Positions 1 to 7,229 of a stretch of DNA of 10,661 nucleotides are shown here, piece by piece. This stretch comes from Saprospiraceae bacterium (GTDB lineage: Bacteria > Bacteroidota > Bacteroidia > Chitinophagales > Saprospiraceae): contig JADZFP010000270.1 of NCBI GenBank assembly GCA_020849825.1, forward strand, positions 1-10,661. The letters are read 5' to 3'. The number at the start of each line of letters is the position of its first letter. The first letter of the stretch is position 1. The notes under the pieces are model-generated. The model was not told the DNA's origin. It was given only the letters and a program-made list of their open reading frames with translations, and did not search any database. The translations under genes and the position numbers were made by a program.

Positions 1-845
1 GAGATGGCTTTGGGGTGGGGAGACAGTACGTCGGCGGCGCAAAGTTGGGTCAGGTCGGTGTCTCGGCGGGCGAGCATACGACGCAGGTCGCCGTCGGTAA
101 TGATGCCGAGCATGCGGCCTGTATCGTCGAGTACTGCTGTGGCGCCGAGGCGTTTGGAAGAAATTTCATGGATGATTTCCGGCAACGTAGCCTGTGGCGG
201 TACCAGCGGGCGTTCGTGGAGTGTGTACAGCTCGCGCACCCGCAGGTACAGCTGTTTGCCGAGTGCGCCGCCGGGGTGGAATTTGGCAAAATCCTGTGCA
301 GAAAACCCGCGCAGTGCTACCAGGGCCGTGGCCAGGGCATCCCCCAGCGCCATTTGGGCCGTGGTGCTGGCCGTAGGGGCGAGGTTGTTGGGGTCGGCCT
401 CTTGTTCCACAGGCGTCCAGAGCACGTAGTCGGCCTGGCGGGCGAGGGTTGATTCCCGGTTGGCCGTCATGGCGATGAGCGGGTTGCCGAAGTTTTTGAG
501 CAGGGGGACCAATACCCTGATTTCGGGGGTCTCTCCGCTTTTGGAAATACACAGCACGAAGTCGGCCGGCTGGATCATGCCCAGGTCGCCGTGGATGGCA
601 TCGGCGGCGTGCAGGAAAAGGGCTGGTTGCCCCGTCGAATTGAGGGTTGCCGCTATTTTTTGAGCCACTACGGCGCTTTTTCCGATGCCCGTAATAACCA
701 GTCTGCCATGTCCGGCAGCCAGTGCTTTTACGCAGGATTCAAAATCCGGCGTTTGGCCAAGGCTATCCGCCAGAGCCAATAATGTTTCGGCTTCTATACG
801 AATGGTTTGGCAAGCCGTATCAAGTATCGGGGATTTTTTTTTCAA
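1..845 (-). CDS. kdsD: Arabinose-5-phosphate isomerase, KpsF/GutQ (KdsD) family, 3' end cut by window edge
   Basis: Converts ribulose-5-phosphate to arabinose-5-phosphate, the first step to Kdo for lipopolysaccharide; cytoplasmic. The 281 visible codons hold a SIS domain (about residues 35-180), with GIGKS at 53-57, HGDLGMI at 85-91, SKSGET at 101-106, EADPNNLAPTAST at 149-161 and FHPGGALGK at 189-197. Lys56, Glu149 and His190 match the catalytic positions described for E. coli KdsD. A CBS domain follows (about 203-262, with GIITDGDLRR), and the second CBS is just beginning at the window edge. Family members are about 320-330 aa, so roughly 40 residues are missing. No ATG lies in frame before the middle of the SIS domain, and an in-frame TAA sits at 854-852. 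The start must therefore be TTG at 845 (giving MKKKSPILDTA) or TTG at 851. It is divergent from recQ; I recall this pairing from other Bacteroidota but cannot check it here. Confidence 0.93.
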   Translation of the reverse strand, partial: MKKKSPILDTACQTIRIEAETLLALADSLGQTPDFESCVKALAAGHGRLVITGIGKSAVVAQKIAATLNSTGQPALFLHAADAIHGDLGMIQPADFVLCISKSGETPEIRVLVPLLKNFGNPLIAMTANRESTLARQADYVLWTPVEQEADPNNLAPTASTTAQMALGDALATALVALRGFSAQDFAKFHPGGALGKQLYLRVRELYTLHERPLVPPQATLPEIIHEISSKRLGATAVLDDTGRMLGIITDGDLRRMLARRDTDLTQLCAADVLSPHPKAI

Positions 846-857
846 GACCAATTAGTA

Positions 858-885
858 CAAAATTAAATTTGGAAATTCCGATCAA
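858..885 (-). promoter_or_regulatory. Candidate Bacteroidota promoter for kdsD
   Basis: Read on the minus strand, TTG (885-883) is followed after 17 bases by TAATTTTG (865-858). This is an exact match to the TAnnTTTG -7 box, with a TTG -33 core. Transcription would start near 854, only a few bases before the candidate TTG start codons, so the mRNA would be nearly leaderless. This is a consensus match only. Confidence 0.45.
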
Positions 886-978
886 TCCGAGCGCCTGCCC
901 AAACATTCGCCCGAATGTCACATAGTTTTGACAAAAAAATGCATGGAAAATTCGCGTGTAATTCCAAAACATTTTTAC

Positions 979-986
979 TATCTTTG
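979..986 (+). promoter_or_regulatory. Promoter-like -7 box upstream of recQ
   Basis: TATCTTTG matches TAnnTTTG exactly and points toward recQ. No convincing TTG -33 element lies 17-20 bases upstream. Transcription from it would start near 990 and give a recQ leader of roughly 295 nt, but it would meet the terminator-like hairpin at 1000-1027 almost at once. Confidence 0.35.
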
Positions 987-999
987 GCGGCTTTTTGAA

Positions 1000-1027
1000 A
1001 AAGGCCCCGCAAAAGTCGGGGCTTTTT
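1000..1027 (+). terminator. Terminator-like hairpin in the recQ leader
   Basis: GCCCCG (1004-1009) pairs with CGGGGC (1017-1022) around a 7-base loop. The flanking A-run and the trailing TTTTT (1023-1027) extend the stem and supply the U-tract. The A-run also gives it a T-tail on the minus strand, so it could act in both directions. No complete gene ends just upstream on either strand, so it may be an attenuator or the end of a very short RNA. Confidence 0.5.
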
Positions 1028-1035
1028 GTATAAAA

Positions 1036-1049
1036 GCCGCTTTCGCGGC
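1036..1049 (-). terminator. Small hairpin with tetraloop, possible minus-strand terminator
   Basis: GCCGC (1036-1040) pairs with GCGGC (1045-1049). On the minus strand the loop is GAAA, a stable GNRA tetraloop, and the stem is followed by TTTTATA. This could stop antisense transcription leaving recQ, or it may simply be part of the recQ leader structure. Confidence 0.25.
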
Positions 1050-1230
1050 AAAGGAAATTGGCCTTTGTCCTCCGAAAGTCGGACGTGTGCAACGGAACTG
1101 ATCCGGAGTCGAAAAAAAAGCCCTGTTTATACTTTGAAATTGGCATTTTTCCTAACTTCATCGGCTCAATAAACAGTCTCCCGCAGCACCCGAGTTTTTG
1201 ACTTTTTATCATAATTCCATCGTATCCCGC

Positions 1231-1246
1231 GCCTGAGCGTTCAGGC
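1231..1246 (+). other. Hairpin in the recQ 5' leader
   Basis: GCCTGA (1231-1236) and TCAGGC (1241-1246) form a perfect 6-bp stem with a 4-base GCGT loop, ending 39 bases before the recQ ATG. There is no T-tract, so it is not a terminator. It could affect mRNA stability or translation, or be incidental. Confidence 0.3.
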
Positions 1247-1285
1247 ACCGTAACGACAGGACCCGCAAACTTGACAGATCAGAAG

Positions 1286-3502
1286 ATGACTGCGATTTCC
1301 ACTGAACGCGACACCCTCCAGGAAAACTTACACCGCTATTTCGGTTTCGATGCCTTTAAGGGCGAACAACGCACCATTATCCAAAGCCTGCTCGATGGTA
1401 AAGATACCTTCGTGATTATGCCTACCGGCGGCGGCAAAAGTCTTTGCTACCAACTCCCCGCCCTTATGCTGCCCGGCACGGCCATCATCATCAGCCCGCT
1501 CATCGCCCTGATGAAAAACCAGGTCGACGCTATCCGCGGCTATTCCGATGAAGACGAAGTGGCGCACTTTCTCAACTCTTCGCTCACCAAAGCGCAGATG
1601 AAAAAAGTGAAGCAGGACATCAGCGACGGCAAAACCAAAATGCTCTACGTCGCCCCCGAAACCCTGACCAAAGAAGAAAATATCGAATTCTTCCGGAGCT
1701 CGGAAATCTCTTTCGTCGCCGTCGACGAAGCCCACTGTATCTCCGAATGGGGCCACGATTTCCGGCCGGAGTACCGCCGCATCCGGGCCATGCTCGATGC
1801 CATCGCCGGCAGCGTGCCCATCATCGCCCTCACCGCCACCGCGACGCCCAAAGTACAGGTGGATATCCTGAAAAACCTGGGCATGGAAGGCGAACACACC
1901 TTCGTTTCGTCGTTCAATCGCGACAACCTCTTCTACGAAATCCGTCCGAAGATCAAAAAAGACCAGACGATCCGCCAGATCATCCAGACGATCAAAGAGG
2001 AATTCCGCAACGAATCGGGCATCATCTACGTCCAGAACCGCAAAACCGCCGAAGACCTCGCCCAGGTCCTCTCCGTCAACGATATCAAAGCCGCGCCCTA
2101 TCACGCCGGCCTCGATCCCAAAACCCGCTCCAAAACCCAGGACGACTTCCTGATGGAGGAAATCGACGTCATCTGCGCCACCATCGCCTTCGGCATGGGT
2201 ATCGACAAGCCCGACGTGCGCTTCGTGATCCACTACGATATCCCCAAATCCATCGAAAACTACTACCAGGAAACCGGCCGCGCCGGCCGCGACGGACTGA
2301 CGGGCAAGTGCATCGCTTTTTACAACTATCAGGACATCGTCAGGCTCGAAAAATTCCTGCGCGACAAACCCGTCGCCGAACGCGAAATGGGCGTGCAACT
2401 CATGCAGGAAGTCGTCGCCTATGCCGAAACCGCTTCCTGCCGCCGCCGCTTCCTGCTGCACTACTTCGGCGAAGAATTCGACGAGCACAACTGCCATAAA
2501 ATGTGCGACAACTGCCGCACACCCAAAGAAAAAGTAGAAGTGCAGGAGGAACTGAAGGCCGTGATCGCCTCCATCCTCGAACTGAACGAAAACTACCTGA
2601 TGAAAACGATCGTCGACTTCATCCTCGGCCGCGAAACCAAGGAAATGAAGGACTTCCGTTTCACCGAACTCGAAAACTTCGGTGTGGGCGAAGAGCACAA
2701 CGACGAAAACTTCTGGAACTCGGTCATCCGGCACGCCATGATTCACAACCTGGTGTACAAGGAAATCGAACAGTTCGGCCTCCTGAAAGTATCCGAAGAA
2801 GGCCGCAAATACCTGCAAAACCCCTTCCCGGTCCAGATCACAGTCAACCACAACTTTGAAGACGGCGAATACGATTTCGACGACGAAAAAGGCGGTACCG
2901 CCGTGCTTGACGAAACCCTGATGAATATCCTGAAAGACCTGCGGCGACAAGTGGCCAAAAAACACAACCTGCCGCCTTACGTCATTTTCCAGGACCCCTC
3001 GCTCGAAGAAATGGCGACCCAGTATCCCATTTCGATGGATGACATGGGCAAAATCACGGGCGTGTCGCAGGGCAAGGCGCAGAAATACGCCCAACCCTTT
3101 ATCGACGCCATCCAGAAATACTGCGAAGAGAACGACATCGAACGACCGATGGACATCACCATCAAAACGGTGGCCAACAAGTCGAAAACCAAGATCAACA
3201 TCATCACGTCCATCGACCGCAAAATCCCGCTCGAAGACATCGCCAAATCCAACGACCTCAGCTTCCAGGAACTCATGGAAGAACTCGACGGCATCGTCAA
3301 CTCGGGCACCAAACTCCGCCTCGACTACTACCTCAACAAAGTCGTACCCGACGAGTACGTGCGCGAAACCATCATCGAATACTTCAAGGAAGCCGAAACG
3401 CCCGACGTGGACGTGGCCTATCAGGAACTCAAAGACGAAGAAATTACCTGGGAGGAGATTCAGCTGCTGCGTTTGAAGTTTTTGAGCGACTACGCCAACT
3501 GA
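1286..3502 (+). CDS. recQ: ATP-dependent DNA helicase RecQ
   Basis: A 3'-5' superfamily 2 helicase acting in recombination and stalled-fork repair; cytoplasmic. From ATG 1286 it is 738 aa. Visible elements are motif 0 (FGFDAFKGEQ, 19-28), Walker A (PTGGGKS, 46-52), DEAH (147-150) and TATAT in the middle of the helicase core. The motif VI region QETGRAGRDG starts at 328. The RecQ-C zinc cluster is C385, C403, C407 and C410. A winged helix follows, then an HRDC domain (about 542-615), then about 120 extra residues that look like further helix-turn-helix sequence. E. coli RecQ (about 610 aa) lacks this tail, while Bacteroidota RecQs are commonly about 730 aa. An in-frame TTG at 1271 would add five residues. 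I prefer the ATG because family alignments start near TLQENLHRYFGF. It is monocistronic, with a strong terminator after it. Confidence 0.97.
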   Translation: MTAISTERDTLQENLHRYFGFDAFKGEQRTIIQSLLDGKDTFVIMPTGGGKSLCYQLPALMLPGTAIIISPLIALMKNQVDAIRGYSDEDEVAHFLNSSLTKAQMKKVKQDISDGKTKMLYVAPETLTKEENIEFFRSSEISFVAVDEAHCISEWGHDFRPEYRRIRAMLDAIAGSVPIIALTATATPKVQVDILKNLGMEGEHTFVSSFNRDNLFYEIRPKIKKDQTIRQIIQTIKEEFRNESGIIYVQNRKTAEDLAQVLSVNDIKAAPYHAGLDPKTRSKTQDDFLMEEIDVICATIAFGMGIDKPDVRFVIHYDIPKSIENYYQETGRAGRDGLTGKCIAFYNYQDIVRLEKFLRDKPVAEREMGVQLMQEVVAYAETASCRRRFLLHYFGEEFDEHNCHKMCDNCRTPKEKVEVQEELKAVIASILELNENYLMKTIVDFILGRETKEMKDFRFTELENFGVGEEHNDENFWNSVIRHAMIHNLVYKEIEQFGLLKVSEEGRKYLQNPFPVQITVNHNFEDGEYDFDDEKGGTAVLDETLMNILKDLRRQVAKKHNLPPYVIFQDPSLEEMATQYPISMDDMGKITGVSQGKAQKYAQPFIDAIQKYCEENDIERPMDITIKTVANKSKTKINIITSIDRKIPLEDIAKSNDLSFQELMEELDGIVNSGTKLRLDYYLNKVVPDEYVRETIIEYFKEAETPDVDVAYQELKDEEITWEEIQLLRLKFLSDYAN

Positions 3503-3531
3503 GACCCTGATTGGTGGCTTGCAAACAAGAG

Positions 3532-3573
3532 GCCGCGCGGAGAAATGGATGCTCCGCGCGGCTTTTTGTTTTT
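3532..3573 (+). terminator. Intrinsic terminator of recQ
   Basis: GCCGCGCGGAG (3532-3542) and CTCCGCGCGGC (3552-3562) form a perfect 11-bp GC-rich stem with a 9-base loop, followed by TTTTTGTTTTT. It lies 30 bases after the recQ stop, which isolates recQ from the CHAT gene downstream. Confidence 0.92.
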
Positions 3574-3646
3574 GAAATTTTTAAAAAAATATACTCAATA
3601 ATCGCCTCAAAATCAGGCTCGGCAACCGTTTCCCATTCCTCCGCCG

Positions 3647-3654
3647 CATATTTG
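3647..3654 (+). promoter_or_regulatory. Candidate -7 box for the CHAT gene
   Basis: CATATTTG differs from TAnnTTTG only at its first base and ends 22 bases before the ATG at 3677. That spacing fits the short leaders common in Bacteroidota and supports the 3677 start. No clear -33 TTG is seen. Confidence 0.35.
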
Positions 3655-3676
3655 CAATCTTAGAACATCCTTCGTC

Positions 3677-6412
3677 ATGAACTATTGCAAATTTGGCGTC
3701 CGCCCTCCCGGAGCGGATTGCCTGCCGTTGCTGTTGCGGCAAATGCTGTGCTGCGCAGCCATTTTTCTGGCTGCTTCCCGCCTGCAGGCGCAATCCGAGG
3801 CCACGTTTGTAGCCGACAGCCTCGTCTGGGACTCCATCGGTCATTTAATGGAAGATGCTTTCAACAAAGGGAATTACACTGAATCCGCCCGACTGGCCGG
3901 GGAGGCTAACACTTTTGCTCAAACGCATTTTCCGCCGTCGCACCCGCTTATCGGCCTGAGCCTCGACAACCTGGGCACCACCCTGCACCACGCCGGCAAA
4001 CTCCAGGAAGCCCGCCCGGTGTTGGAAGATGCTCTCCGTCATGCTACCAGCTACCTGGGGCCTCGCCACGAAGACTACCTTACCCGGCTCAACAACCTGG
4101 CCATGCTTTACAAAGACCTGCAGGAGTACAACCTTTCCATGGCCGCTTTTGAAGAATTGCTGAGCACCAGCGCGGAGGTGTTTGGCAAAGACGACCCTAC
4201 CTACGGCATTTTCCTCAACAACGCGGGTATCCTCTGCGAACAAACCGGCCGTTTCGACCAGGCCGCCACGTATTACCGGCAATCACTCGATATTACTGCC
4301 CGCTCGCTGGGCAAAAAACACCCGAAATACGCCACCCGTTTGTACAACCTCGCCGTTTTGCAGCGGCGCAACGGACACCTCGAAGAGGCGCTCGGCCTGT
4401 TTCAGGAAGCCCTGGCCATCAACGAGGCCAATAACGGCAAAAATCACCCCAACTACTTTTCGTGTCTGGGCGAAATCGGCGTTGTTTACTGCAAACTCGG
4501 TCAATACGAACTGGCCGACCGCTACCTGGAGGATGCCCTGCAACGCATCGACAGTCTTTTGGGCAAAACGCACGTGCTGTATGCCTCTTACCTGTTCTCC
4601 CTGGCCATTGTGAAAAAAGCCGGCGGCCACACCGAACAGGCCATTGAAATGTGGGAGGAGATGGCCGCCCTGCGGGAAAGTTCATACGGCATTTATGCCC
4701 CGCAAGGCTGGGTAGAACACCGCGAACTGGCCGAAACCTATGCGCAGCTCGGGCAATTGGAACCAAGTGCCCGGCATCTGGCATTCGCATCGGAACACGG
4801 CGCCGAATTTATGCGGCTGAATTTTAGTCAAATGGGCGAAGCCGAACAGCGCGGGCTCGCGCAGCAATTGTACCCTTTGGTCGAACTGGCCAACCAACTG
4901 GCCTGGCAATTTCCGCAGGACAGTGTTTTTTCGGGTATTGCCTACGACAACCTGCTGCTTTCCAAAAACCTGCTTTTTGACAACCGCCGCCGCATGATGC
5001 AATCGCTTCGCGATATTCCCGACCCCGAAATCCGTCGGGAATTTGCCGAATGGGAAGACCTGCAAACCTTGCTCACCGCCCAATATGCAAAACCCTCGGC
5101 CAAACGCCGACCTGATATCGACAGCCTGCAACAACGCGCCACCTTGCTTGAAAACCGCCTGGCCCGTCATTCGGACGCTTTTCGCGACGCCCGCCGGATC
5201 GTTCACTGGCAAGACGTACAAAACGCCCTGAAACCCGGCGAAGCCGCGCTTGAAATCAGCGGTTTTACCTGGCACGATAGCCTTCATCTGGTCGGCTTTT
5301 TTATCCATAAAAATTCAACGTTCCCGAAAGTTATCGATTTCGGTCCGGCGGCCTCATTCCCCAAATCCACGGCCTTGCGAAAGGCATACGGCTATTCGGC
5401 TCAAAAAACCGACAACCTGCAATGGCTTGTTGGACAGCCGCTACTGCCCCTTTTGCCCAATGTTTCGCGCTTGTACCTGTCGCCCTACGGCCAATTCAAC
5501 CTGATCAATATGAGCGCAGTACCCGTGAGCCCCGACGAGGTTTTTTCTGATCGCTTGCAAATTGTGCGGGTGGGCTCCACCCGCGATCTCGTTTCGGGCA
5601 GATTGCTTGAGCCGGCGCCCGGCCCAAAGACCGCCCGGGTTTTTGGCGGAATCGATTACGACCGCGCCGGTACGGCAGCGATCGCCCCGAACACAACGCG
5701 GCCGGAGGCGTCCGCTTTTCAGTCGAGGCTGAACGGCGTATCCGCTAACGGGTTCAGAAACGGTACTGCCGGCCAGACCTGGGTTTACCTGCCGGCCACG
5801 CTGGACGAGGCCAACGAGGTTGCATATTATTTAGAAAGCCGGCAATTCGAGGTCGTTCGATTGAGCGATTCTGCGGCGACAGAAGAGTCCTTCAAACTGG
5901 GTCGCTCACCCTACGTCATTCACCTGGCAACCCACGGCTTTTTTTACCCCGAACCACACGACAACGCGAGTATGGGATTTGTCGATGCCCGAAACCCGCT
6001 TATTCGATCCTGTATGGTGCTCGCGGGCGCCAACCGGGTGTGGAGCGGGAAGGAAATACTGCCCGGCCAGGAAGACGGCATCCTGACGGCCGACGAGATT
6101 GCGCGAATGGATTTGAGCCATACCGAGCTGGTGGTGCTCTCGGCCTGCGGCACGGGGCTGGGCGAATTGTCGTCGGACGAAGGCGTGTATGGCCTCCAAA
6201 GGGCCTTCCGCGTGGCCGGTGCGCACTACGTGCTAATGACGCTGTGGAGCGTCGACGATCATTTCACCCAATTGTTCATGCGCGAATTTTACCGGAAATG
6301 GCAAGCCGGCGGCGCGACCATTCCAGACGCCTATCAGTATGCCCAGAACCACATGCGCCGCGAAGCGCCCAACCAGCCGGCGCTCTGGGCAGCGTTTGTG
6401 CTGATTCGTTAG
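3677..6412 (+). CDS. Secreted TPR-CHAT (caspase-like) domain protein
   Basis: 911 aa. The N-terminus looks like a signal peptide, with a hydrophobic stretch at about 23-35 and likely cleavage after Ala38 (LQA-QS). Residues about 48-378 are tetratricopeptide repeats of the 42-residue kinesin-light-chain type, with the G of the LGxxHPxY turn recurring every 42 residues. A helical linker leads to DVQNALKPGEAALE, typical of CHAT proteins, then a CHAT domain (about 575-911). The clan CD dyad is intact: His753 in HLATHGFF and Cys824 in VLSACGTGLG. The end, LWAAFVLIR, is the usual CHAT terminus, and no T9SS domain is seen. CHAT domains are cysteine peptidase-like; the best-known examples are activated through TPRs and cleave partner proteins. 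Substrate and location are unknown; periplasm or cell surface is inferred. It converges on the sigma operon with 19 bp between stops. ATG 3743 (Met23) is an alternative start that also gives a signal peptide. Confidence 0.92.
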   Translation: MNYCKFGVRPPGADCLPLLLRQMLCCAAIFLAASRLQAQSEATFVADSLVWDSIGHLMEDAFNKGNYTESARLAGEANTFAQTHFPPSHPLIGLSLDNLGTTLHHAGKLQEARPVLEDALRHATSYLGPRHEDYLTRLNNLAMLYKDLQEYNLSMAAFEELLSTSAEVFGKDDPTYGIFLNNAGILCEQTGRFDQAATYYRQSLDITARSLGKKHPKYATRLYNLAVLQRRNGHLEEALGLFQEALAINEANNGKNHPNYFSCLGEIGVVYCKLGQYELADRYLEDALQRIDSLLGKTHVLYASYLFSLAIVKKAGGHTEQAIEMWEEMAALRESSYGIYAPQGWVEHRELAETYAQLGQLEPSARHLAFASEHGAEFMRLNFSQMGEAEQRGLAQQLYPLVELANQLAWQFPQDSVFSGIAYDNLLLSKNLLFDNRRRMMQSLRDIPDPEIRREFAEWEDLQTLLTAQYAKPSAKRRPDIDSLQQRATLLENRLARHSDAFRDARRIVHWQDVQNALKPGEAALEISGFTWHDSLHLVGFFIHKNSTFPKVIDFGPAASFPKSTALRKAYGYSAQKTDNLQWLVGQPLLPLLPNVSRLYLSPYGQFNLINMSAVPVSPDEVFSDRLQIVRVGSTRDLVSGRLLEPAPGPKTARVFGGIDYDRAGTAAIAPNTTRPEASAFQSRLNGVSANGFRNGTAGQTWVYLPATLDEANEVAYYLESRQFEVVRLSDSAATEESFKLGRSPYVIHLATHGFFYPEPHDNASMGFVDARNPLIRSCMVLAGANRVWSGKEILPGQEDGILTADEIARMDLSHTELVVLSACGTGLGELSSDEGVYGLQRAFRVAGAHYVLMTLWSVDDHFTQLFMREFYRKWQAGGATIPDAYQYAQNHMRREAPNQPALWAAFVLIR

Positions 6413-6431
6413 AATATGCGCCTAGTTGGGG

Positions 6432-7229
6432 TCAACGGACGGTCAGTTTGCCGGTGAAGTAGGTTGCCCCGCTTTCGGCGTCTTCAATCAGGTAATAATA
6501 CAAGCCGGGTGCAAGGCGTAGGCTGATACCGGCGTCGATACCGATGGTCTGGTCCGGGTTGTTTTTTATGGAAAAAGAACCGCTTTGAATCGGGCGCAGG
6601 GCCGTAAAATCGGCGGGTTTGTTGGAGAACAGTAGCCAGCGGAACTGTTTGATCGCCTCGATATTGCCGCGCAGTTGGCCTCTGAGGTTGATCCGGCACA
6701 TTGTCGCGGCGCTCTCGCATTGTTGTTCGGCCGGGGGCGTTTTTACCCAGGCCGGCTGCTCGTCGGCATTGCCGCGAAACCTGCCCGGACCCAGAAGCGC
6801 TTCCAGGTGCGGATTGGGCCGGAAGTCGGCCGCGATCTGATGGGATGTTGGAGGTTCGGGGCGTGTTTCGGTTGTATCGGCGGGGAGAGCGGGGGCGGGA
6901 GGTTCCGCGTTTTTTTGTTGGGGAGCGGCAGGGGCAGGGGAAGCATCGTGCTGGCGCCCGCGGCCGGCCAACTGCCAGACTGCCACGCCCAGCACGACGG
7001 CAAGGAGCGGCAAACCGACTAGAATGCCCCTTTTTTGCCACCATTTCACTTGCCGGGAGGGTGTCAGCCCGCGGGCCGTTTTTGCTACTGCGCGCAGGGC
7101 TTCCACCTCGGTTTTGATTTCCGGGTGAAAGAGCTGATACGTCAGGAAAGCATCGAGTTCCGCGTCGGTCAGTTGACCTAAAACGAAGCGTTCGATTATA
7201 TTGTCACGGTCGATAGTTGGGCGGTCCAT
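6432..7229 (-). CDS. Anti-sigma-factor-like single-pass membrane protein
   Basis: 265 aa, probably the membrane-bound inhibitor of the sigma factor encoded just upstream. The N-terminal helical segment (about 10-55: ERFVLGQLTDAELDAFL, then EIKTEVEALRAVAKTAR) resembles the zinc-type anti-sigma domain but lacks its HxxxCxxC ligands. One transmembrane helix spans about 68-87, after a basic WWQKRG segment, which predicts the N-terminus inside. A Pro/Ala-rich linker follows (about 98-127). The outer domain ends in a beta-rich stretch (about 195-265, with PGLYYYLIEDAESGATYFTGKLTVR-like character) and carries Cys171 and Cys178, a possible disulfide. Its first 34 bases overlap the end of the sigma gene, suggesting translational coupling. 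No enzymatic motif is visible. The anti-sigma call rests on topology, the N-terminal segment and gene order. Confidence 0.72.
   Translation of the reverse strand: MDRPTIDRDNIIERFVLGQLTDAELDAFLTYQLFHPEIKTEVEALRAVAKTARGLTPSRQVKWWQKRGILVGLPLLAVVLGVAVWQLAGRGRQHDASPAPAAPQQKNAEPPAPALPADTTETRPEPPTSHQIAADFRPNPHLEALLGPGRFRGNADEQPAWVKTPPAEQQCESAATMCRINLRGQLRGNIEAIKQFRWLLFSNKPADFTALRPIQSGSFSIKNNPDQTIGIDAGISLRLAPGLYYYLIEDAESGATYFTGKLTVR

Larger units (their letters stand above)
846..1285. other. Divergent kdsD-recQ intergenic region
   Basis: This is about 440 bp without a credible gene; the 142-codon minus-strand reading frame across it resembles no family. It is AT-rich near kdsD. It holds the kdsD promoter candidate, a plus-strand TAnnTTTG box, a terminator-like hairpin and smaller hairpins at 1036-1049, 1071-1083 (TCCGA/TCGGA) and 1231-1246. 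I see no Shine-Dalgarno sequence before recQ, which is usual in this phylum. I recognise no riboswitch or known RNA family. Confidence 0.6.

Noticed and set aside
1060..1105. Sequence resembling the GAAAGTCCGGAC motif of RNase P RNA
   Set aside because: Only GAAAGTC-GGAC-like bases match; the flanking conserved segments and length of RNase P RNA are absent.
1127..1136. TATACTTTG as a recQ promoter -7 box
   Set aside because: The spacing between TA and TTTG is three bases, not two, and no -33 TTG fits.
820..1248. 142-codon minus-strand frame upstream of kdsD
   Set aside because: Rich in Lys/Phe/Cys, as expected from AT-rich spacer, with no family likeness, and it contains the kdsD promoter candidate. 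Kept only as the alternative frameshift partner for kdsD.
1328..3094. 588-codon open frame antisense to recQ
   Set aside because: It is a frame shadow of the strongly biased recQ codons; its Phe/Val/Asp/His-rich composition resembles no family, and recQ accounts for the whole span.
3677..6412. TPR-CHAT as a type III-E CRISPR effector partner (Csx29-like)
   Set aside because: It has a signal peptide, and no CRISPR array or cas gene lies in the window.
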